64,000 nt of DNA, taken from contig CAUEEP010000916.1 of the NCBI GenBank assembly GCA_958450365.1, positions 682,001 through 746,000 on the forward strand, written 5' to 3'. Positions 10,266-21,378 of the stretch are shown here, in pieces. The position numbers and the translations under genes are program-made. Positions within the stretch are counted from its first letter, which is position 1. Each line of letters begins with the position of its first letter. The notes beneath the pieces are model-generated. The model was given only the letters and a program-made list of their open reading frames with translations, had not been told where the DNA came from and searched no databases. The stretch is from Mesorhabditis belari (taxonomy: Eukaryota; Nematoda; Chromadorea; Rhabditida; Rhabditidae).

Positions 10266-13200
10266 TTATTGATAGAATTCCATTTGTTCCTCTTTTGAGT
10301 CGAATTGTTTCGCGTCCTCGAAAATCGACTGCTTGATCGCTTTGATCTCATCGTCTTCGCCACCCTGGAAAATCCGAGTTTTGGCATTAAATTTAGGCTT
10401 TTAGATTTAGAATTTGAGAGAAACAATCGATGTAATCGATTCTTTTGTCTCTACCGAGTAAAGCTGAGTTCTTTTGTCTCTACCGTATAGTTGAGTTCTT
10501 TTGTCTCTACCGAGTAAAGCTGAGTTCTTTTGTCTCTACCGTATAGTTGAGTTCTTTTGTCTCTACTGAGTAAAGTTTTTACTCTACCGTATAGTTGAGT
10601 AAAAAGTATTATATAGTATTAAGTAAAGAAAAGTTTATAACATTCATCGATATCGAAATCTGATATCGATGAATGTTATAAACTATTTGAAAGTTGTAAA
10701 TCTCCTCTACAAAATAGGCTAAAACGTTTTTCAATTGATCGAAGCATTGAAGAAATTTCGAGGGAGAAATGCGAGTGACCAAAAAGAGAATCGAGTCACT
10801 TTAGGGACAAGTTTAGTGTGGTCAAAATAGAGTTAGCTTCCCAAAATTGAAGATTTAAAAAAAAGGATAACTATATATGAATTCATTAAAAAAAGTCTAA
10901 CGGAAATGCATTTACAGAAATTTAGATAGAGCGTAAGTTCAAAACCCTCAAAATTGTCAAAAAAACCGGCTTTTTCACAAAAAAAGAAAAATGATTGTAA
11001 AAACAAAGTTTTCCCATGAAATGATCCCAACTCTTAGTTATTTTGAATGATATTTTTAAGATAATGATTTTAGGATAATGATTTTAGGGCGCTCATTTTC
11101 CACTATATAGTCAAAACCGAACTCTTGTGAAAGTGGGGTTTTCAAAAAGTGCTCTTTTTTGATCACTCGCATTTCGGCCTCGAAATTTCTTCAATGCTTC
11201 GATCAATTGAAACACGTTTTAGCCTATTTTGTAGAGGAGATTTACAACTTTCAAATAGTTTATAACATTCGACGATATCAGATTTCTATCGTTGGAAATT
11301 TAAATGTTTAAATTAAATGTTGAAATCTGCATTTCTTATGCATGTACCTAATATTTTGGTAATGCACATTTGAATTTTAGAATCGAATTATTAGAATTAG
11401 CATTAGAATTAGAATTAGAATCGAACTAGAATCGAATTAGAATACATTAGCTTTTCAGGATTTTTATAACATACATGTGGGCCACCGGATTGCGGAGGAT
11501 TTGAAGGAGCGGTCGGTTCGACGTTTGTCTCCGGTCCATTCATCGCACTTCCACCCGATTGAGCGCCACCGGATTGCGCGGAGCCAGGCGCCTAAAAGAT
11601 TGATATGATCTAAATCTAATAAATGACATTAATATTTCGTTTCATTTAAAGCTTTTTCATCAATCCTTCACTCACTTGACTTCCCGGTCCGGCCCCAGGC
11701 GTCCCCGTTCCATTGGCGCCTCTAGGAGTGCTCGCCGGCGATTGTTTGATCTCTTCACCGTTCATCATCTGTAAAGAGTTTATAGACAAGAATATATTTA
11801 AGGTTTCTTTTTGTTTTATTAATATTTACTGGTATTTGCGGTGGATTCTCGTGGGCGCTTCCATTTGACGTGCTCTGCGCCATCGAGTTAATCGGCGTGC
11901 CGCCCATCTGATCACCCATTCCAAACTAGAGAAAAAGAATGTAGTTGATGAAATATTGATGTTAGTATTTCCATATCGTAATCGATTCACTAACCCCCAA
12001 CGCTGACGAACTCGTCGGCATCATCATGAAGCGTTGTTCAGGATTGTTTGGGTCGGCGGGGGCTTGCGGGTTGGCTTGAGAGATTGGTGGGCCAGCTGAT
12101 GGAGATGATAGAGACATGGCACTCTAAGATTTTGCCGATTATTGGTTTGTTGTTATTTTGATACACCGATTTTATCCAAACACTTCTGAATAAGCCTTGA
12201 AGTAAAGTTTTTCGGCATTCTTCAATTGTTATCAACAAGAGCTTACTGTAGAAATTATTACGGAAAGCAACTGAGCCTGACAATGAATAAAGTAAAGTAA
12301 GGGATGGGAAAGAAAGACTTCAGAGAGAGGGGATTGAATCCTCGACCTTTCTGCTTTCTGGGGCAAATGCTCTAGCCACTAGCTAGCGCCACAAAACTTA
12401 CAATTTACAAATAAGTTTTATAAGTTTTCTCAAGCTTTGAGTCTTCAAAGTTTAGCTTATCCTTTTCTTCAGATTATTAGCCACCTGTGAGCACATGACT
12501 CCTCCATTGGGTATCATTCCTTGCGGGAATGCTGTCCCCGGTGAGTCGATGTAGCCGGGCCTCGCGTATGGTCCAGACATGCCCGGTTGCCCAGGCCGCA
12601 TTCCTGAATATCGTAATTGGAGAATATTCAAGCAACATAAATGCACAAATTTCTAAACAAACCGGGAAATCCAGCAGACATTCTCATCGCAGCTTGTGGA
12701 GGCATTCGTTGACCGGCAGGCACCATCCGCGGATCATTGGCGAACATCGGGAAGCCTAATTGAAGTTATGATAGAGATATATATCTATTATTCTATTATA
12801 CAAGATGTATATCTACTACCTATATCTATCTACTATCTATATCTATATCTATCTACTATCTATATCTATATCTATCTACTATCTATATCTGATCTACTAT
12901 CTATATCTATCTACTATCTATATCTATATCTATCTACTATCTATATCTATCTACTATCTATATCTATATCTATCTACTATCTATATCTATATCTATCTAC
13001 TATCTATATCTATCTCTATCTATATCTATCTACTATCTATATCTATATCTATCTACTATCTATATCTATCTACTATCTATATCTATATCTATCTACTATC
13101 TATATCTATATCTATCTACTATCTATATCTATCTACTATCTATATCTATCTACTATCTATATCTATCTACTATCTATATCTATCTACTATCTATATCTAT

Positions 13201-16200
13201 CTACTATCTATATCTATCTACTATCTATATCTATATCTATCTACTATCTATATCTATCTACTATCTATATCTATATCTATCTACTATCTATATCTATCTA
13301 CTATCTATATCTATATCTATCTACTATCTATATCTATATCTATCTATATCTATATCTATCTACGATCTATATCGATCTACTATCTATATCTATCTACTAT
13401 CTACATCTATCTACTATCTATATCTATCTATATCTATCTATTATCTAAATTTATAATTTAGAAAAATTAACCTGCAGGCGGCATTCCAGGAGCACCAGGC
13501 GGGGGACCCGGGGGCCCTCGTCCAGGAGGGAAACGACCGGGGAAACCGGCTCCTCAATTTTATACTTTATTTTGTAAAACTTATCAAATTCTAATCATAT
13601 TTGCATTTAATATTTCATATTTAATATCTAATCACTTTTCTTTTCATCTAAAACTAACCAGGTATCATCCCATCCGGTCCAGGTGCCATTCCCATTGGTG
13701 ATGGTCCGGTGGGAAACTAAAATACTCTTTTGAGCGAATTTTAAATCTTTATCTAGTACTTGAAAAGTTAAAATTTATCCATAAATAACATATCTTTCAA
13801 CTTGGTATCAGCCTATACTTAATCTCAGCCTACCATAAAACATTTCTTACTCAAATCTTCTTCAAGATAAACTTATATTGGGTTGGTGAATTGAAAACTG
13901 CCGGCTCTTGTCATATGTGACAGTTTGAGCACTTTCTTCAAAAGAAACCCATTTTGGTGTCAATGGAAAAGTTGTAGAGAATCAAAAATTAGGCTTATAG
14001 CCCTTTTAAGGCTTAATTTTCGCGCAACGTCGCATTCCAATTGGCGTCGCCGCCATTTGGAGCTAGTTGATGGGAGCGCCGCGTCGTCGTTTCTTTTTTG
14101 TTTTCAAATCATTTGCTTTGTCAGATTCGATTGAAAGTATTGTTTTACTTGTTTTTTTTGTTGTTTTTTTGGTTTTATTGATAAATTTTGTATTAAAATG
14201 AGAAAGCAATCAATTTCTATTGGGTTGGTGAATTGAAAACTGCCGGCTCTTGTCATATGTGACAGTTTGAGCATTTTCTTCAAAAGAAGCCCATTTTGGT
14301 GTCAATGGAAAAGTTGTAGAGAATCAAAAATCAAGCTTAGATCCAAATTTTCAGAACGATTCAAAAAGTGGTTTTCAAGAAATTGCTAAATTTACGAATT
14401 TTCACAAAACTTGCATTTTAAGCGAAACTACTAAGTGTATCTTTTTGGAAATTTGGCTATAAGCCTAATTTTTGATTCTCTACAACTTTTCTATTGACAC
14501 CAAAATGGGTTTCTTTTGAAGAAAGTGCTCAAACTGGGAGTTCTCCAGTCCTCCATTTTTGAGTCTCACACTTGTCTCACACACAAACCAAAATGCTACT
14601 ACGAAAGAGGAATCCGCAAATTGCCTGTAAAATGGGCAGAAGTCGTCAATAATAATGGAAATTATTTGGAATGAATTTATGGTTTTATGTTGAATAAATT
14701 TTAGTTCAAAGTCCGGCAGTTTTCAATTCACCAACCCAATAGTTTACTGTATTCACTAAAGCTACTTCTTACTTTGATTTAGCAGCTATAAATGGCTAAA
14801 TCTATTGCGTTTTCTGAATCAAAGTATTTGCTAAAAGAAAAAGCTACCAGTATACCAGAAATCATTTATAACTAAACAGTGTGATTCTCTAAAAGTTGTC
14901 AAAGGTTATCAAAACTCTGACTGCTTATCAAAAGTAAACCAGATTTGCTTTTTGTATAGTTTTTGATTGTCCAGCTACAAAATAGTTTCACCAGCATAAG
15001 CTACGGATTACGGTAGCGTGTAGCGCTTTTTAAAAACGAATATAGTCCTTTTGATATATGGCTTTTAAGATCTATAATCAAAAGCATCCCTTTTCCAAAT
15101 TCAATAACTCATTTTTGATTCATTCCGCATTTCTCTAGAAACAATATCTCCGACTTCGATCTCCGATTATTCCCCTTTCTTGAAAGTCTCGAGATCCTGT
15201 GTGAGGGAATGACTATAAGGGGTGAGTCCCCGTCTTTCCTTTACTCATCTCATCTTCTCTCCTTTCTTCACCTCTCCTTTTCCCCCCATCCATTCGCATC
15301 GTTGCACATCGAATACCTCTATGTGTCTAACCCTTTAAGACCGGAAGAAGAAAGACGAAGAAGCCGAGAGATATAGAAAAAAAGAAAAGATATAGAAAAG
15401 GTTAATCAGAAGGACAATGGGAAAGTAAAAGAGAAAAGAGGCTAATAGAGGTCAAAGTGAGAGAAAAAAAGGAGTGAAAGAAGAGAGATTTTAGGGAAAG
15501 AGTGGGTGAAATGAAGAGATCTAGGGTTTGGGGTATGGGTCAAGATGGGGGAATGAGGGTCAAAGGGGGAATTTGAGGTGCAGACATTTTGAGGGCAAGA
15601 TTGGGAGACTAGGCGAGAGCCCTGACAGGGGATGGGCTTGTTTGCGCGGACCTTATTCCTCTTTCTTTCTCTTTCCCCAATTCACCCCACAAAACTATGA
15701 TTCGATGCTTTTGAGGGTGGAGGGTAGAGTCGAGAGGTGACAGAGATATATAAAAAAGTATACATTGATTCAAATTGAATAATGTGAAACAAACAAATAT
15801 TTATCTTATTGCCCTAATACCCCTAAAAGATGTTGTAGATGTTGTAGATGTTGTAGAGAAAAATATGAGAAAAAGAGCGAGATCCGTTCGATCCCAGCTG
15901 GCCGAGCGATCCCAGCGATCCCAGCTAGCCACTGGGATCGAACCCGTGACCTCTCGACTAGCATACATGGCTTCTAACCGCTCGGCAACTAACTCCACGG
16001 ATGCTGGAGTTAGTTGTGATCAATTGGTTTAAATTAACAAGGGAAGGACAAATGGCTGAGCCAAATGCTATGCGACACAATAAGTTCTTGCGAGAGAAAT
16101 GAAGCATTCGAGAGCGCTAGAAAGGCTGTGTTTCACCTTGTGAGCACAAAGCACATTTGAGGATTAAGCACATCTGAGAATTTGTGTTGCTAAATCTAAC

Positions 16201-19031
16201 AGGGAAGGACAAATGGCTGAGCCAAATGCTATGCGAACTATACCGTTTGACGCAGAATTTTACGCTGATTCTGAATATATATTCCGTTTTTGCTAAATGA
16301 CAATCTGTCAGGAGTTAGCATCTAAAGTTTTGTTCTGAAAATGTGGTCATTTGGGTCTTAATGGTCTCCTTGCCGGCTCGATTCAGTGCAGGCGTGGCCG
16401 AGTGGTACGGGGTTCGTTTCCGGAGCCAGACCTAGCAAGTTCGATCCGGACTTCGGATTTTTCTTTTGCCTTTTTTCAAGAACTGCTCACTAGCGTTCTT
16501 TGTGCTCGCGCACCACATATTTCTTGTTGTCACACTTTTATAAAATGAAAAAAAGACATAACTTTGTCAAGAGCCTAAAAAACGGAGTATATATTTAAAA
16601 TCAGCATAAAATTGTGTTCATTTCCCGGCGCTGTTCATTTTTGTATCCTAATCTCAGTCCACAAAAGAACCTGGTATGCAAAACTATAAGTGTACATTTT
16701 TAAAATGAATATGATTACTGTTGTTAATTAGAAATAAAGTTTACATGAATCCGTTTATACTTCATTACGATACACGGTTCTGAGTCTGTAACCATACTTA
16801 TGCCGCACCCTGTACATCGTTTACACTGTTAGCTGTACGAAAAAGTACTATTTTGAGTCAGTTCAGGCAACCTACAGCACCCACCCTTAGTTACAGTACT
16901 TTTGATACTTAAAACCTTATCTACAGGGCTACCTTTTGTTCCAGCAGCTTTATAGCTACAATTATACAGTTCTGTAATATACTGTAATATAGGTACAGTG
17001 TTTTTAGCCAGCCTAGTCAGCTAACTGTAAAATTTGCAAATTGCAAACTGTAAATTTGCATATAGATACACAATAGAGTCCGGATCTTGATCATCATGAA
17101 GTTTTTCATTAAAAAAAAGTCAATGGAAATGGTTGTCTTTTGTTTTTGCGAGATTGTCCTCATTTCGGAGTTCTTCCTCTTTTTTGTGGAGGGGTGATCT
17201 CTGGGGGAAACTGGGGGAAAAAAAAGCAAAAAGTGAGAGAAAAGGAACAGACTTTAAAGGAGGTTTTGAATGAAATCGAATGGAAAATGACGATTTGCTA
17301 ATTGTTGGAAGCTTACAGTAACCCGGAGCAGTTACAATTACAGTTTTACAGCTAAATGTTTTCTAAATCTAAGTACTGTAAAGCCCCAGCCTCTTTCCTG
17401 CTATAGTGCTACTGAGATTGAAAATGTTTCGTCAAGTCTTCACTTTAAAAATTCGAAAAGTAGCCAGTTGTTGATGATCTTGAAATGATCCGCTATGCTA
17501 CAGTATACGGTAACTGTAACTGTAGCTGTTCCGGGTTACTGTAAGCTTCCAACAATTAGCAAATCGTCATTTTCCATTCGATTTGATTCAAAACCTCCTT
17601 TAAAGTCTGTTCCTTTTCTCTCCGCTATACTACAGTATAGCGGCTTTACAGGACTTAGATTTAGAAAACATTCTACTGTAAAACTGTAACTGTAACTGTA
17701 ACTGTAACTGTTCCGGGTATAGTGAGACAAGAGCCAGAAATTTTGATAGCATCTTTCAGTTCAAGCTCAGATTTTCAAAATTCAAGGAAATGTAAGCTTT
17801 AAGCTGTGCAAAGCTTACAATGGTTTACAATAGAAGAAAATAGTTTAATTTTCTTGTCTTGATCAGTTTCTATGCAAATTTCTATTGTAAATCTCTTTTA
17901 AAAAGCACTCACCTGTCCCATTCCATTCATCATTGGAGGCCCGTGAAACTGGTTCTCGCTGACAAACTGGAAACAAGAAATAAATGAGAAAATAAAAAAA
18001 TATACACATAAAGGACTATAAGGTTGAGTCTATTACCAAAAAAAATCATTTGAGTCACTTTTTCAAATTGAAATGGGACAATAATGACAAAAAAAAAGGT
18101 ATTTAAAGGAACTGTAAGCCTCAATTTTTGTCTAGTTATAGTCTTTACAGAAAATTTTTACCCATCAAAGTTACAGAAAAGTTTTAGTCATTAAATTAAG
18201 CAAAAGGTCGACAGTTTTATTGCCTGAATACTCTTAATACTGCAGCATACGGTAGACTGCTGAACGGTGGTTTACTATAATGTGACTCAGCTTTTTCTCT
18301 AGATAGCTTCATCTCTAGATAGCTTCATCTCTTTCCATTTAAACCTTAAAAATATGTAACAGTAGTGACTGTTAGCATCATTTTTATTTAAGAATGAATA
18401 TTCCTTTTGAAAATGATCTAAAATTTCTCCCCAACTTACCATTTGATAGAAATATTTGGCCTCTTGACTGTGAGGATTTTCATCTCGCCGCTCTGGTGCA
18501 GCACAATATAAATCCCAGAAAACTCTGAAAAGATTTGAAAAAATTATCTTTAACACTAGCCTAGTTATGATTTTTTTTCATATTTTAATTAAATTTTAAG
18601 CATTCTATATTTCAAAAACTCACAGCCACCAATTTTGCAGAAAACCCGGCGTCGTCTCGCTGACCGGTGGCGTTTTCGCGTTTTGCGTTGTCTAAAAGGA
18701 AAATTATCGTTAAAATAATAAAAATTTCAAGTTCCTAACCTCAATAACATCTTTTTTTACTATTGTAAGTTACTTTTTATCTATTAAAAGTTTTCCCAAC
18801 TCACCGCCAACACCTCGGCTTTGAAAGTCTCGGCGGTTTTCGTAGCACCAGAATGCACCAAATATTCATACACGTAAGCCGCTAATCTGAAGGGTAATTA
18901 AATGTTTTATAGCTGAATATCTTTATTTTTGAAGCTCACTTTTCTTTCGAGGCGATTTCATTGGGGGCGGCGGTTTGAGGGCCAGTCTGAGCGCCCGATT
19001 GCATTCCCAATTGCTGAGGTCGAGACGGGCC
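10266..19031 (-). CDS. sam-10: Single-stranded DNA-binding protein / SSDP (LDB1/Chip partner)
   Basis: Nuclear cofactor that binds LIM-domain-binding proteins; the nematode gene of this family is sam-10. Exons (-): 19031-18940, 18886-18805, 18691-18624, 18524-18440, 17966-17913, 13716-13659, 13552-13472, 12755-12663, 12603-12485, 12123-11995, 11925-11830, 11768-11676, 11591-11475, 10364-10266. All phases agree and give at least 421 residues. Seen: the LisH segment LAAYVYEYLVHSGATKTAET, then [20 protein letters not shown] as in animal SSBP2/3/4, then a long Pro/Gly/Met-rich region, then an acidic tail EDDEIKAIKQSIFEDAKQFD ending at TAA 10268-10266. The exon with QQLGMQSGAQ begins after an AG, so a 5' exon with the start is missing or lies upstream. 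Introns hold microsatellites and foldback elements, one 3.9 kb long. Confidence 0.88.
10440..10600. repeat. Tandem repeat of about 30 bp (gagttcttttgtctctaccg)
   Basis: About five alternating units ending gagtaaagct or tatagtt. Located upstream of the last SSDP exon, in its intron. Confidence 0.85.
10635..11300. mobile_element. Foldback element, about 150-bp arms
   Basis: The left arm (10650-10800, AAACTATTTGAAAGTTGTAA...) returns inverted at 11140-11275 (TTTACAACTTTCAAATAGTT). The left end also carries a small ATTCATCGATATC palindrome. Non-coding interior. A non-autonomous DNA element is likely; transposase family unknown. It sits in the last SSDP intron. Confidence 0.8.
12318..12398 (-). 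other. tRNA-like element
   Basis: On the minus strand: TAGTGGCTAGAGC (D-arm/A-box-like) and GAGGATTCAATCCCCTC (a well-paired T-arm), about 40 nt apart. The anticodon region does not fold into a 5-bp stem with a 7-nt loop. It lies in an SSDP intron. Read as a tRNA pseudogene or tRNA-derived repeat, not a functional tRNA. Confidence 0.6.
12779..13452. repeat. CTATATCTAT/CTACTATCTATAT microsatellite
   Basis: About 670 bp of tatctatctactatctatat units in the SSDP intron between exons 12755-12663 and 13552-13472. The YLYLSTIY-type peptides over it are artefacts. Confidence 0.98.
13877..14741. mobile_element. Mariner-type non-autonomous element, with a second truncated copy beside it
   Basis: A complete element at 14220-14739 starts TTGGGTTGGTGAATTGAAAA and ends inverted (AATTCACCAACCCAA), flanked by TA on both sides. 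A partial copy of the same left end begins at 13877. The internal segment GTTGTAGAGAATCAAAAATT is itself inverted-repeated around 14315 and 14470. There is no transposase. TA duplication and this terminal motif are typical of mariner elements. Lies in the large SSDP intron. Confidence 0.8.
15895..16010 (-). other. tRNA-like element (Ser-type D-arm)
   Basis: The minus strand reads AGTTAGTTGCCGAGCGGTTA (D-arm of the type seen in tRNA-Ser) then CACGGGTTCGATCCCAGTG (T-arm). A short acceptor-like pairing AGTTAG/CTAGCT is possible. No normal anticodon stem. The 3' side runs into short GATCCCAGC repeats. Likely a tRNA-derived repeat. Confidence 0.55.
16090..16515 (+). repeat. Dispersed repeat with tRNA-like module, copy 2
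   Basis: Inverted copy of 2343-2768, with the tRNA-like part at about 16380-16450 (GGCGTGGCCGAGTGGTACGG, AAGTTCGATCC). Its segment GGGAAGGACAAATGGCTGAG is duplicated 160 bp upstream (16041 and 16201), so the left side is rearranged. Lies in an SSDP intron. Confidence 0.7.
17235..17720. mobile_element. Foldback element, arms over 100 bp
   Basis: CTTTAAAGGAGGTTTTGAAT at 17253 returns inverted at 17588-17610, and the inversion continues through AATGACGATTTGC, TTGGAAGCTTACAGTAACCC and the GTTACAGT-rich tips. No coding capacity. In an SSDP intron. Confidence 0.8.
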
Positions 19032-19116
19032 CTGGAAATTGGAAATGGATTTTTAAATAAGAAAATGTATTTGAAAGATGGGTTTTATATTTAAACATTA
19101 TTTTTATATATGTTTT

Positions 19117-19197
19117 ATATGTTGTGTCCGATTTAGATTTCCGTCCAATTTAGATTGAATCTAAATCGGACGGAAATCTAAATCGGACACAACATAT
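19117..19197. repeat. Near-perfect palindrome, 40-bp arms, 1-nt spacer
   Basis: Left arm 19117-19156 (ATATGTTGTGTCCGATTTAG...), centre G at 19157, right arm 19158-19197, with one mismatch. The arm itself contains a repeated GATTTAGATT. Could extrude as a cruciform. Confidence 0.95.
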
Positions 19198-20279
19198 ACA
19201 TGTTTTATATTTAAACTACTAGTACCAGCAGTTAACAGCTAGATGGTCCAACCAAATTTATACCCCTGATCGCAATTTGTTGACATTAATTTATAAACCT
19301 GAGATTTGTGAACGATTTTGCTATACAATAGCTGTATTAGCAAATAGCTATACAATAGCAAATCTGAAATTTAAAATTGTAAACACTTACAATTTTAAAT
19401 CGTTCACAATGATTATTGTAATGAATAGTGTAAAGATAATCAATGAAAGTTTTGAGGATCGACCTAGACTCAAGCTTCGAATCAATGTCCTCAACAAACC
19501 TGTATTTGTTGTGAGTTGTACATAAATTATCCTCTCTATCTACTCTCAAATTGTCGATCTTCTACTCTTTTGCATCACAGTTTCTGAAAATTCAAAATTC
19601 AAGAAGTTTTGTCCAATCAAGAAGTGCAAAAAAAAGAATCAGAAAAGATTGGTCAGAAAAAGTGGTCCCGTTCAACGATCTCAGCAAAAACAGGTGAACG
19701 GAGGTCTAAATCATAAGTGATGGAATGCACAAAGTGTACGAGAAGTTATTGTTGGCGTATCTCCAAATGTGCTATCGATCGCCGTCGCTTCTTGCGGGGA
19801 TATCTCGAAGAGAAATGGGTCTCACAACGATCACCCTTCTGGATAAAGTACCCACCGACACCCCCGTACGGTCATTTGTTCACTAGTGCTCTTTAGCAAA
19901 AAGGCGCATTTCGTTACTTTAGGAAAATTAGAGATCTTATAAAATTACACAACTTTTTTTGGCGCCGATGATTTCCGATATTTGTGCCTGAGTTGCGTAA
20001 TTGTTTCCTCGTAATTGTTTTAATTGTTTTAATTGTTTCATGGTTTTTTGTTGAATCATTTTGAATCATCAAAATGATTCAACTTGTGACCTTGTTGGAA
20101 ATCGACTTAACTATGAACTTTACGCACGTTCGAAATCAAAATCCGAAAATTTGAGTACATAGTTTATAGTTAAGCTGGCTTTATGCTATTCATTTTAAAA
20201 ATTGAACATTCAATGCTTTTTGTTTATATTTGCCAAAGTTTCCGGGTCATCAATCCCAAAAACTTTGGCATTTCTCCCG

Positions 20280-20665
20280 CAATCACGACTAGACTTGTTT
20301 ATTGATATTATCGGCATGCTCCTGTTTGACCGTTCAGATCTCGGTTCCTAGAACAGCTATCAATCTGCAAATTGTTTCATTAAAAAGCCAAAAATGTCAG
20401 CTTTTGATTGCTATCTCACGCATAGCAAATTCTCATAGGTGAGTGCCTTAAAAAGCTTATCAATACTTATCGATAAGGTTTATGAGGTCTTACTGATTAA
20501 AAGTTGTTATGTATAAAATAGCAATCAAAAGCTGACATTCTTGACTTTCTAATGAAACAATTTCCTGATTGATAGCTGTTCTAGAAACTGAGATCTGAAC
20601 CGTCAAACATGAGTATACCGTTTGTATCGATAATATCGAGCAAGTCTAATCACGACTCTAGCACT
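20280..20665. mobile_element. Foldback element, arms about 150 bp
   Basis: CACGACTAGACTTG near 20285 and AAGTCTAATCACGACT near 20640 bound two imperfect arms. These include GATCTCGGTTCCTAGAACAG against TGTTCTAGAAACTGAGATCT, and GTCAGCTTTTGATTGCTAT against ATAGCAATCAAAAGCTGAC. It lies about 250 bp upstream of rbx-1. Confidence 0.8.
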
Positions 20666-20906
20666 AACTTTTTAATTGTTCGGTGATAAGTTTCTAGCTT
20701 CTAAAGTTACCCACTTAAAACCGTCGTCTTTCACACATTAATACATGTATTATTTTTACTCAAAAACAACTATACTGCTTTTGTTAGGAAATGTACATCT
20801 TCACGAGTTGAAAATAGCCCCCTTATTCTAGAAAACACGTTTCTATTTTCTATCGTTCTCGTTTTTCTTAAAACCATACTTTTAACTTTCTTATTTCCTT
20901 AACTTT

Positions 20907-20924
20907 CTTATTTCCAGCTTCAAA
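20907..20924 (+). promoter_or_regulatory. Probable spliced-leader acceptor of rbx-1
   Basis: TTCTTATTTCCAG ends 6 nt before the rbx-1 ATG with no coding exon upstream, as expected for trans-splicing to the first gene of an operon. Confidence 0.6.
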
Positions 20925-21245
20925 ATGATGGAAGTGGACAGCACTGACAACGCCGTCGAGGAGGCCCCCAAGAAGGCACGTTTCGAGATCAAGAAGTGGT
21001 CGGCGGTTGCACTCTGGAGCTGGGACATCGTCGTCGATAACTGTGCCATTTGTCGCAATCACATCATGGATCTGTGCATCGAGTGCCAGGCGGATCAATC
21101 ACGCGGCACCAACGAGGAGTGCACCGTCGCTTGGGGATCGTGCAACCACGCCTTTCACTTTCACTGTATTTCCCGATGGTTGAAGACGCGTCAAGTCTGC
21201 CCATTAGACAATCGCGATTGGGAATTCCAGAAATACGGGCATTAA
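20925..21245 (+). CDS. rbx-1: RING-box protein 1 (Rbx1/Roc1), cullin-RING ligase subunit
   Basis: Small RING-H2 protein that binds cullins and recruits the E2 in cullin-RING ubiquitin ligases. A single exon of 106 residues, the usual length (human 108). Seen: the cullin-binding strand [20 protein letters not shown], the first Zn pair CAIC, CIEC, the insert Zn site, [14 protein letters not shown] and the end [15 protein letters not shown], with every expected Cys/His/Asp ligand present. ATG chosen because it follows the TTTCCAG acceptor. The next gene begins 134 bp downstream behind TTTTCAG, so the two probably share a primary transcript. Confidence 0.97.
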   Translation: MMEVDSTDNAVEEAPKKARFEIKKWSAVALWSWDIVVDNCAICRNHIMDLCIECQADQSRGTNEECTVAWGSCNHAFHFHCISRWLKTRQVCPLDNRDWEFQKYGH

Positions 21246-21378
21246 ACGGGCAAATCGAATATTTATTTCGTTCTTCAAAATTCTTGTAATTTTATTTAAT
21301 TACCGGTGTGATCTTTTTCGTTTTGTCAATTATGGTTTTATGATTTCTTGTGTTTTTGATGCTACAATAAATTTTCAG

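Larger units (their letters stand above)
14760..17230. other. Intronic stretch of the SSDP gene without exons
   Basis: A/T-rich sequence, a purine-rich patch 15340-15530, the tRNA-like elements at 15895-16010 and 16380-16450, and the dispersed repeat at 16090-16515. I saw no spliceable reading frame related to SSDP here. Confidence 0.5.
19200..20924. other. Intergenic region between SSDP (-) and rbx-1 (+)
   Basis: Divergent gene starts, so promoters of both genes and probably the missing SSDP 5' exon lie here. No first exon of SSDP could be assigned. It holds the foldback at 20280-20665. A GC-richer patch at 19730-19880 stands out but gives no recognisable protein. Confidence 0.45.

Noticed and set aside
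12696..13461. 250- and 218-codon YLYLSTIY frames
   Set aside because: Translation of the CTATATCTAT microsatellite.
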